Origin: Amanita rubescens
Lineage: Eukaryota > Basidiomycota > Agaricomycetes > Agaricales > Amanitaceae
DNA length: 64,000 nucleotides
Assembly (NCBI GenBank): GCA_015039365.1
Contig: WION01000072.1
Coordinates: forward strand, 124,001-188,000
Direction of reading: 5' to 3'
Shown piece by piece: positions 55,651 to 64,000 of the stretch. The position numbers and the translations under genes were made by a program. Within the stretch, counting starts at the first letter, position 1, and the number at the start of each line of letters is the position of its first letter. Below the pieces are notes generated by a model. It was not told the origin of the DNA and searched no databases. It saw only the letters and a list, made by a program, of their open reading frames with translations.

Positions 55651-56542
55651 TCAAGATGATCACTGGCAGCCGCAGAAAGTCAGATTTGGGTTATCTATCA
55701 TTATCGCATGACGAGCAATCTGAACATGTCGAATCATTTCGTGCTACGTCTTATGCACATGAAGTCAATTATAGTACCGGCGCTATTTCCTATTTGGTTA
55801 GTCAAGGAGCGACATCCATGGCCGGTTAACAACTTTAGGATCCAAGAAAAAGAGTTCCTACTTCCAGAAGTCAGATTCTGAGCAACAGCCAGCACGTAAA
55901 TCCCTGAAGCGCACCTAGTCTACTAAAGGGAGGGCACCTCAGTGACTCCGGCCGCACTGTAATAGTAAATAATTAACCAAATTATACCACGGGAAGCGGG
56001 CAATGGGCATACGGGACACACACACGTTCTCCTGATTCCGTTTTAATAACTAAAATTTGTGTGTTCTGCGAGACTACTGTTAGAAGTGGCCATGCAGACA
56101 GGCAATAAAAGAAAAGTGGACTACTTCAGGCTTACATCCAAGTCACAACCCCCTGGCACAACTGTACCACAAATAACTCTACCAGTGGCGTCCCAGAAAT
56201 ATATGGGAAGGCCAATCCATCGACTTCAGCCCATTTTTAAGGACAACAGGCAAGGAAATATGTAACGTACTCGCCTGCTTGCAGAGGACATGTGGTGTGC
56301 ACAGTGGAGGGAAACTGGGGGAATACTTACGCAATTGCAAATGTACTCGACATCGGCACTTCCGTATTGTTCGGCGCTTCGAATTGTACGGCATCCTGGT
56401 ACATGATGCACCTCGTGGATGGATCAGTGACCGGCTACTTCTATCTAGGGTGAAAATTTAACGTGCGCATTCTGTTGGGAGCATGAGCCGCACGGACTCT
56501 GAGCTTCCAAAGTAGATTCTATATATAAGTACAATCATACGA
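55651..56542. other. No recognised gene
   Basis: Short ORFs only. It is the 3' flank of GEN1. Confidence 0.4.
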
Positions 56543-59069
56543 TCACGTTAGATCAATCACGTCACAAGTCTCATCCCTAAATGTCCGTGGCCTTGTACCC
56601 ATTGCAGTACCTTGGTTGTTCTGCGCCGTTGCCTTGGCAAGCATCAATGGCGGAACACTGGATCGTTGCACAGAGACAGAAGCCGGACGAGCGCCGGAAT
56701 CATCCGAGTCGTCCGAAGATATCTCGATGACGGACGTATTGACCGCCTTCGCGTTAGCAGCTCGTTTACGCGGAGAGGTTGACCGTGCTTGGCTTTCTAC
56801 CAAAGTGCGTTTCAGAGATTTCCGTGGCGACTGGTGTCGTTGGGAATCCGACGTCTGCGATGAACTACCCTCCAGACTCGTCTTCGTGGGTCTCATCGTG
56901 TTTAGCCGGCCATGAGTATCGCTCGACGAGAGCACGTCCTCCTTGTTGAACGAAATCGGAAATGGTGGTTGCTCATCTTCATCTGATGACGATAGATAGC
57001 CGAACCCGGGCTTTCTCCGTTTCTCACATTTGGCGGCTGTCTTGGAGAATTCGGCGCGTGACTGTGTCATAAAAATGGGCATTGAAAATAACGCGTTGGA
57101 TCCGCTTTCCTGGCTTTCTTCAAACAAAGCTGGTAGCACCATCCGTCCATCGGCTCTACGGCTAGGAGTCGACTGTATCGTCGCCTTTCTCTTCGCAAGC
57201 ATGTCTTCAAGGGGTAGCTGCTGATCTGTGTCCGAGTCGTATAACGGTTTCTGGGACTTTGATACCTTATTCTTTGACTGCTTTGTAGCGCCTGATTCTT
57301 CTCTAGCTTTCCCGTTCTCCTTCGAAGCCTTCTTAGACCTTCGCTCATTATACTCTTCGACGATCTCTGGTTCTGCCATTTCCACCATACATGCTGGCAT
57401 CCACAGCCGCAGATGACTTGTCGGATCCGGAGGTGGCTTCAGTCCCTTGGTCTTTTTCCCAGCGTCGGAATCGGCATTGTCCCCTCCAACATCCTCCTCG
57501 GATGTCCACTCGTCCGTGTGCGAAGGCTCCCTCATTCTCTTGATGCCTGATTCTGCCAATCGCACCAGCTGAGCGGGTGCCACTTCGAGACGATATTCTA
57601 AAAGCCCATCCGTGCTCGCATGATTTCGCGAAGAGTGGATCTTCACAATAAGAGGCCCTTCATCACCAGACTCTGGCGAGTTGAGACCCATCGAAGCAAA
57701 ATGCCTCGCAACCATTTTAGATGGCGTATTAATAATGCGAGGATGTGCCCGGTCCTTGCCTTTACGCGGTGTAGAGGGCATGGTAGTTGAGGACGAGCTA
57801 TAGTCAGATGTTTCCGCGTTGATCACGGCCCGCCTCAATATTCGTAGTACGATCGAGTGCCACAGCAGCGTCCTAGATCGCTTGATAATCGCTTCTTTGT
57901 ATCCCCACTCAAAGTAGAATTCACATGTAGCTGCCAGTTTACCAACATCTGGCTCCTTCCCCCAAGTCAGCTTCATATTTTTCTCGGCCGCGCATCCGAG
58001 GCTCTCGGAAGTTATGGGGTTTGTGTAGGATAGGAGGATGTCGATGTTGGGAAAAGAGTTGGGGACTTCTTTGGCTAGTTTCTTCAGCTTACGACCTATG
58101 ATTCCTCGAGAATTCGTTCGAAGTTCTTCTTGCAAGTCTTGGCGCCAATGGGCCAGAAAATTGGGGAGAGCATCAGCAGGTAGGGTAGTAGCTGCTTCGT
58201 ATAAAGAGTCACCGAAGCCGCAGCGTGCGAGCGCGTGGGCAGTGGTAATACCGCACCCAGGTAAACCGGCTTGAGCGTAATCACCACCCGACAAGAGGCC
58301 TATAAGTACAAAGCCACCCCTGGTAAGTGAAATGGACGAATGGCTGCGAATTGTCAACGCTCGATACAACCCTGTATGGTTCTTGTCGTCCCTGCCTTCG
58401 CTATTCAAGATGGGGTTTGCTCTGTTACCAGAAAGATTGTTGCTTAAACTGGAAAGGGGTATGAGTCAGACTATCACGTCGCGGCTGGAAGGCGCACTTG
58501 CGGATTACGGTAGTGGCGCCGAAGAGGAAGTTATCAACGTCATCTGAGAGTACAGCATCAATGATGCCAGCTCTATTGAGATACGCTAGCTCGGCCTCAG
58601 CCTCAGCTGGAGCCTACAAGCTACTCAAAAAGGGGGAAAATCGAAAGAAACGGAAACCCACCATTCTCCATTCGAATCCAAAAGCCTCAATGATAGCCTT
58701 CATACCGGGAATAAGTTGGTGACGGGTCTTGTTAATCTTTTTGCCGCGTTTGAAGTTGGGCCTTTTCGGACCATCGAAAACGAACAATGGCAAGAATGTC
58801 GTCCGCATCAGAGTAGCGCAACGAAAAAAAAGCGTGCGGAGCACCGGATTTTCGCCCTTCTTCCCGTATTCGGCATGAAAGAACCATATACTCGCGTCTA
58901 TTCCAATCCGAAACCCGCGAAGTCCCTGTGGATTGGCGATAAAACCCTCCGTGATCGCCAGCTCTGTCATGGAGCGTACTTCTACGGCCGGTTTAAGTAC
59001 CTGGATGTTTTCAACAGAGCGTCCTGGACTGTGCTTCCTACGTACCTCCCAAAGCCCTGCTACACCCAT
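56543..59069 (-). CDS. GEN1: Holliday-junction resolvase, GEN1/YEN1 type
   Basis: Four exons (59069-59046, 59000-58662, 58613-58498, 58448-56543; introns 45, 48 and 48-49 nt) give 794 residues from ATG to TGA. The enzyme is an XPG/Rad2-family nuclease that cuts four-way DNA junctions left by recombination in the nucleus. The N-terminal XPG domain starts MGVAGLWE and holds GIDASIWFF (about D43) and FVFDGPKRP (about D84). The internal XPG domain holds EAEAELAYL (about 125-133) and LSDDVDNFLFG (about 143-153), followed by the helix-hairpin-helix region LIGLLSGGDYAQAGLPGCG. All expected acidic residues are present. A chromodomain-like region could follow near 260-400. The C-terminal half is Ser/Lys-rich, with two SUMO-interacting-like motifs: VIEISSDDSDD (about 733) and the extreme C-terminal DVIDLT. 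Intron 1 is 45 nt, in frame and without a stop. Neighbours are transposon debris. Confidence 0.93.
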
Positions 59070-59655
59070 AATGCGGAGGGTTTTGAACGCGTGGTAACAC
59101 TAGCTAGTAGCAGGTGACCGTGACAGTCGTGAAAAGGAAGCGCCAGGGTCAGCTCTACACGACTTCAGGTCTGCAAATTCATTCAAGCAATGGTCTGTAG
59201 AACTGCGATTTTCAAGGATCAGTACATCTAGGCTGCCTCGGGAACTTATCATCAAACAGAAGTCAGTTGATGTAGAAAATAAACAAATTGGGAAGTACGT
59301 TTGTTACATTTTATTCTTTTTTACTGACTGCCACAAACTACAGTTACGGACAACAGTGGGTCTGCGAGCCCCGATTCTGCTTAGTATAACGGCACTTCCT
59401 AATATTCAAATTGAGAATCACGCAGAGAAGGATTGTGAGTGAGAACAGACTTATAAAAGGCAAAATCAGGAAAAATGGGGTGGGCCGTGCGGCGGCCGAG
59501 GGACGAGTGTTCGGGCAGCCCAGATCTGTCTTATGACCGCCGCTCTTCTCGTGCCGCGTTATACTCGGTTCATATGCACTCTTCTCTTCCAACGAACTGT
59601 AGGTTGTCTCCGTTCGAGTCGAGTACCTAAGCGCTAAGCCTTGGTTGGATCAACC
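59070..59655. other. 5' flank of GEN1, no gene
   Basis: No recognised ORF; a minus-strand ORF (59344-59592) has a hydrophobic run but no other support. Confidence 0.4.
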
Positions 59656-59872
59656 TTGAGAGAGCCACACAGGCGCAATATCTACATCGCAGGCTTGGAA
59701 GCACATATTGACCGTTTACATGCTGAACTAGAGGAGTACTCACAATTCCTCTCCAGAAATAAGGCTTGCTAATGTTCCTGAAGGATTAGGTTTTGGGCCT
59801 GTTGTATTTGATGAATCAGAACACTACGAGTACCCGTACGCCATGAACCCCAAAGGTGATTCCCTACTCTAG
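59656..59872 (+). pseudogene. Coiled-coil protein fragment
   Basis: The frame EPHRRNIYIAGLEAHIDRLH, AELEEYSQFLSRN ends at a TAA, and one base shift later RLANVPEGLGFGPVVFDESE continues. A GLE.HIDRLHA.L helix followed by a short Pro/Gly segment is what I recall in a small, common mushroom protein. With no start codon and a frameshift it is a relic. Confidence 0.35.
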
Positions 59873-61378
59873 TAACCATGGGTGTATGAGATAAATTAAA
59901 GAAAACAAGTTCTTGGTTGGATGTTTACAGCATGATGTGTCTGTCTCAGAATATAAGTTACTCGAGCTGGAACATGCAGTACTGTACTGCACATACTTGA
60001 AATCCTTGTATTCGGACTTACACGAAACGGCGTGGAACAAGAAACTGATGGAGATTCTGCAATATTCACAAGACATTCGCTTGACTCAACCGACTCTACC
60101 ATCAAATTATTGAGTCCTACAAGACCCGCCTGCGCTGCGCTCCGACGGTAAAATGTAATCAATTACCACGTACTATGATGTGATACTATTTCAAAGTAAA
60201 AGATTTCATATGACCACTGTTTGCCAGTGCGAAAAAACCAAAGATGAAGAAGGACGACATTTTTTTCTGTCGTTTCCGATGTGGAAAAGGAGATTGCTTG
60301 ACGACTATTTTCTTTACATAAGATATATCACATACATCACAAACTCTGTTATGACTGCACTCAAATGCAATGTCCCCGTGATTGCAATTCCACGTAGTAT
60401 ACATTTGTTTTCGTCTCTGATTCTTTTGTCCATTGTATCACACCATCGATGGGGAGGTGTGCGGAACATTATTTGAACCAGTAGACAGGTTGTAATCTTC
60501 GACAAGCATCTATGCGAAATGCTCAGGGGTAGCGATGGGATCTATAAAGACATGTTAAACATTTGGGAGATGATCGATTACGGAACATACCATTTAAATT
60601 CCACACAAACGTTTCACGATGCTCTACATCCAACTTGAGGCATATCAGAATGAGCTGTTCCGGCCTGTTGTCCATACTATAAATTCCCTCGCACGCGTGA
60701 TGAGATCAAGATAGCCTCGATTCTCGGATCGTTCGTACGGACGAAGGACTGGGTAAACTAGTGGAAGCAGAGTCCTGGCTTCCGATGATAAACTACTCGC
60801 GCTCGTTGCGACACACGACTTGAAAAACTTGTGGGCGGTCGAGTTGAGGACGGGTCCGGATTACGACGAAGAATCGCGAGACGCTGGAGATGGGCATGAA
60901 CCGTTTGAATTCCCGCAACCTGAAAGGTGAAGGGTTTTAGGACTAAGGATAGCCTGTCCGCCAAAGCTTGAGCACGGAGCACGTGCCGGTCATGTGACCT
61001 GCGTACCTGTAACCTACTACCCATACGTTTGAGCTCTAAGCTCTTTCCCTAGCGCTTCGACTCCCGGTCCTCCGTGGCCGATCACATCTTTTTTTTCATG
61101 CTCTACCGCTTCGATCCTTTGCATTGGCCCAAGTGTAAGACAGGAGCCACCGCAAGCCAGTATTCCGCAAACACAATCTCTCCGCCCGCTGCGGCACACA
61201 CAGTCTTGCGCTTTTCACTCATCTCTTCTTCGCCGATGCCCCTGTGCAGGGGAATCTTAGCGACGACGACAGATAGGGTTTCTCGGCGAACGCTTCACCA
61301 TGTCTCTCTACAGTATTCCCGCCGCTCTTCCCGTCTGTCTTAATTCTCCTTTGAAGTCCTCCTGCTGTCGCCCTTCTG
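59873..61378. other. No recognised gene
   Basis: Short ORFs on both strands, none supported. A string cgcaacctgaaaggtg at about 60914 also occurs at about 28127. Confidence 0.35.
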
Positions 61379-61386
61379 TATATATA
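61379..61386 (+). promoter_or_regulatory. TATA box of the family C gene
   Basis: tatatata lies 39-46 bases before the ATG at 61425. A pyrimidine-rich stretch (cctctcactccatccgctttctc) sits between, as is common just upstream of fungal starts. Confidence 0.5.
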
Positions 61387-61424
61387 GGCTAGCGACACCT
61401 CTCACTCCATCCGCTTTCTCGAAT

Positions 61425-63085
61425 ATGTCCGACTCTGCCTTCTACTTAGATCGTGTCACCTCTGGCGACTACAACCGACTCATCGATAACGTACGAAAGA
61501 TGGGGAGCCGTGCCCTGATTAATCTCGAATACAAGCGGGATTTTGAACGGGACACGCGGAATGGATTTAAACTCAAGTCAAACGATGAAAAAATTGTTCC
61601 TTTCACCGCTTGGATCTTCGGAGAAATCGCGCCACGTGCCGTCGGAACACCTCACCAGGCTTCCGGGAACCACTACATTGGACGCCCTCCCGTGTGTCTT
61701 TATTTCTTTTCTGTCTGCGGTGTTTCACTAAACATGCTTGTTTGTACTTATAGAACTATAATCTCATTAATGATGACACGTGAGTGAAGGATGCTTTTAT
61801 GATAAAGGTTCCCACCAGCGCTCCGCGGGAACTGATGTACCTATTTGACTACCAATTAACTGTCCTAAACTCGATGTGTTGGAATACAAGCCGACGGTAT
61901 CACCGACTCGATGCCATTCCCGCGCCTTCGCCAAGCACGCTATACCCCGCCGCCGAGTAACTTTCCGCTAGCACTTACACGAAGACGAACAACTGGAACA
62001 GGAAAATGATCAGGTTCTTCGAGCATTCAAATCTATTTTATCTGATGCTAACCCATCCTCTGCAGAATGTCGAAGCGGTCGAATGGTTAAGTCCATCAAA
62101 TCCGGATAGAGCTGCCGACTTGATGTGTGTCTACATGGGCCCCAAATACGTCGTACCATCTTCTTCAACCTCTACATCGTCTGGCACCAAAAGACGAGGG
62201 CGCAACGGAAAACAACCGAGAATCATGGTATCAGCACCTACTCCGGTGGACGACTCAACGCACATGGAGCCTGTGCCCGTTGTTACTCCTTCGGGTACGT
62301 GATCCGACATGCAGCGCTTGCATAATGCTGACGTGTACTTCCAGTCTCGGAAATTAAACTTGGCGCTCACTACGATCCCCGTCTTCTATCCGATTATGGT
62401 GGCGCTTTGTTCAACCATAGCCTGGCCAAACTAGTCCAAAGAAACACTGTCGACGAAGATGGGATACTGACGCCTCCTTGGCTCGAGTACGATAAACTGC
62501 GCAACGGAACAGTCGTTCTCACGAGGATATCAAAATTACTCGCAGAAAAAGGTTCATACTTCGTTTCTGTTCACCTAATGACCATTGATCCCTCTCAGTT
62601 TTATCAAATTTACGCGGACAGAGTGAAAGTACTCATGCCCTCGCTGGAACCAATTGACGAGCGCTCTATACGTCTCTCTATCGACGACTACACCACCAAC
62701 GAGGAGGGCATTCAATCCGACAGCAACAACAATTGCTTAAGAGGTTTTGACACCGTCTCGCCCGCCCGGGATAGCGATAGGACCGCTCAGGTACCGAGTT
62801 CTGACTGTCTAGTCGACCTATTTATGCTCATGTTTTCTTTCACAGTCGTCCTCAGCTAATCACTTAAAAGTCATTGACAGCGTTTCACCCCTAGCTCCGG
62901 GGAAAGGAATGCTGGGGTAACGATATCTTCTTGTCTAATTAATCTGTTTATGCTCACATATTCTCCCAGTCATCCATGGCCTCTTCCTCTCTTAGCGCGC
63001 CATCTCCACCACCGTGAAACAGGCTAAGACCTCGGCGAGGAAAAGTGGGAAAAAACGTGAAATGGATACTATGAATATCAATTGA
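61425..63085 (+). CDS. Family C protein, function unknown
   Basis: ATG at 61425 opens MSDSAFYLDRVTSGDYNRLI, DNVRKMGSRALINLEYKRDF. A donor in CCC|GTGTGT near 61692 would start intron 1. A 26-nt exon between TTATAG and GTGAGT (about 61760-61785) is possible. Later exons read VEWLSPSNPDRAADLMCVYM, GPKYVV, a Ser-rich and basic linker, a 50-nt intron (62296-62345), then SEIKLGAHYDPRLLSDYGG, AKLVQRNTVDEDGILTPPWL, EYDKLRNGTVVLTRI, FYQIYADRVKVLMPSLEPID and ER. The end AISTTVKQAKTSARKSGKKR to TGA at 63085 matches the family C relic at 30100. The middle (61790-62005) is not settled and holds a stop in the plain frame, so the copy may be damaged. Function unknown. I recall many such unnamed proteins in mushrooms. 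Confidence 0.5.
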
Positions 63086-63574
63086 GGTGAATCATCATCG
63101 TTTGTTTCTTTTCTCGATATGCCCTAAATAAATAAAAATTGGATAAAAGGAGGAAATAGGCTTCAATACTTTCTACGTTACGACTCATTGCATATTACTG
63201 CCTTGGCTGAACTGATACATAAAACAATGATATAATCAGCCTCGTGAGGTCTTCTCTTTCTCTAGATCACCCCTTCGGTGGCAGGAGGACGTCCATCCGC
63301 ACAAACTCCGGTTGTTCAAAAAGAGAGAGAGGGGTTATCACCAATCCATAAATAAGAAACGTGCTCAGGCGTTCTCTTTCGTTCTTGTTTTGGAACATGC
63401 CATTCCTCCACGCAACTCGGATAACAGCCTACGACCATGTTGCTCACGTACGCGACAACCTTATGGCCACCTACAGCCAAACTACCAGTAATCTTCCAGT
63501 CCGTTACCGCAGCGGAAACCAATGTTGTGACGTTTAGCTGACTGCTGGCTTAGTAATAGCGCCCTTATCGAATG
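63086..63574. other. Spacer with conserved upstream ORF
   Basis: Plus-strand MPFLHATRITAYDHVAHVRD begins near 63398 and resembles MPFHASRWTLYDDVARKCDD near 29383. The rest shows nothing. Confidence 0.35.
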
Positions 63575-63974
63575 GGTATACTTATCTACAACGGTCTGAA
63601 GTCCGCACGAGCCGTCCCGGTTCCTGTTAAAGACCATACCGCTCTCACCAATATAGGCGTGGTGGGTTCATCTATGGCAGTTGACACATGGATTACTAGA
63701 CCATTGCCCTGCACCCCGACGTTAGATGGACGAAAGTGGTGAAAGTAACGGACACGCACGCATTATTTTATTACTCAACCAAAACACGCAAATCCCATAT
63801 GGAGTCGACAGAGATCACATCTATATGGAGGATGCTATAGGGGATGTACTTTATTTGAAATTTGAGGCCAATGTAGTGGTTGACACCAATGATGACAAGT
63901 TGCCGCTGGTATTGACGGGTTTACTAGAAGTAATTATGCATTTGTCCCGAGTCGTGTATGCGTATGCCAGATAA
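63575..63974 (+). CDS. Start of a neighbouring family C paralogue (runs to window end)
   Basis: An ATG near 63570 opens MGILIYNGLKSARAVPVPVK, DHTALTNIGVVGSSMAVDTW and closes at a TGA near 63742. A second frame (63726-63974) contains DHIYMEDAIGDVLYLKFEAN with VVVDTNDDK, resembling the minus-strand segment at 28990-29164. The two frames may be exons of one gene. Truncated by the window edge or by decay. Confidence 0.35.
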
Positions 63975-64000
63975 CTTGCAAATATCACTTGCCCGGGCTA

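Overview
The window looks like an accessory, transposon-rich stretch of a basidiomycete (Agaricomycetes) genome. Introns are 45-60 nt with GT..AG ends. Recognisable families are typical of mushrooms: Plavaka-type and KDZ-type DNA transposons, DUF6698 and DUF6532 proteins, a Helitron of the DUF6570 type, a DIRS-like tyrosine-recombinase retroelement, an alpha-kinase and an HSPA12-like Hsp70. All names come from reading translated sequence by eye; no database search was possible.

Layout. 0-13 kb: mostly sequence without recognisable genes, with small repeats, a 107-codon fragment of the complex I 30 kDa subunit (NDUFS3) and a nearby transposase tail. 13.0-13.6 kb: a small intact three-exon gene. 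13.9-15.5 kb: a DIRS-like relic abutting a LINE reverse-transcriptase scrap. 15.9-16.9 kb: an Hsp70 pseudogene (-). 16.87-21.65 kb: a terminal-inverted-repeat element holding an open but 5'-truncated Plavaka transposase (-) head-to-head with a 5'-truncated DUF6698 gene (+). 23-28 kb: LINE scrap, palindromic repeats, an IML2/TTC39-like fragment and an HSPA12-like pseudogene. 29-34 kb: a relic of family C and copy A of an unrecognised five-exon gene with a 117-bp tandem repeat. 34.5-35.4 kb: a second Plavaka end fused to an IML2-like C-terminus. 36.4-38.5 kb: a KDZ deletion derivative that keeps a Ulp1-like protease. 38.8-39.9 kb: DUF6532 relic. 40.1-41.7 kb: minisatellites. 43-46.6 kb: a transposase tail and the intact copy B of the five-exon gene. 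46.8-50.4 kb: Copia, alpha-kinase and Helitron relics. 51-55.7 kb: unassigned ORFs, a short membrane protein, Copia and LINE fragments. 56.5-59.1 kb: GEN1/YEN1 Holliday-junction resolvase, the clearest conserved host gene. 61.4-64 kb: a family C gene and the start of a neighbouring paralogue.

Most features are decayed. At least five host-like genes (NDUFS3, mitochondrial-type Hsp70, IML2, HSPA12-like Hsp70, alpha-kinase) occur only as fragments. Three of them keep introns, so they arose by DNA-level duplication rather than retrocopying. The strongest leads are the Plavaka/DUF6698 pair inside one set of inverted repeats, the host-gene fragment fused to a transposon end, and the unrecognised duplicated five-exon gene with an expanded repeat in one copy.
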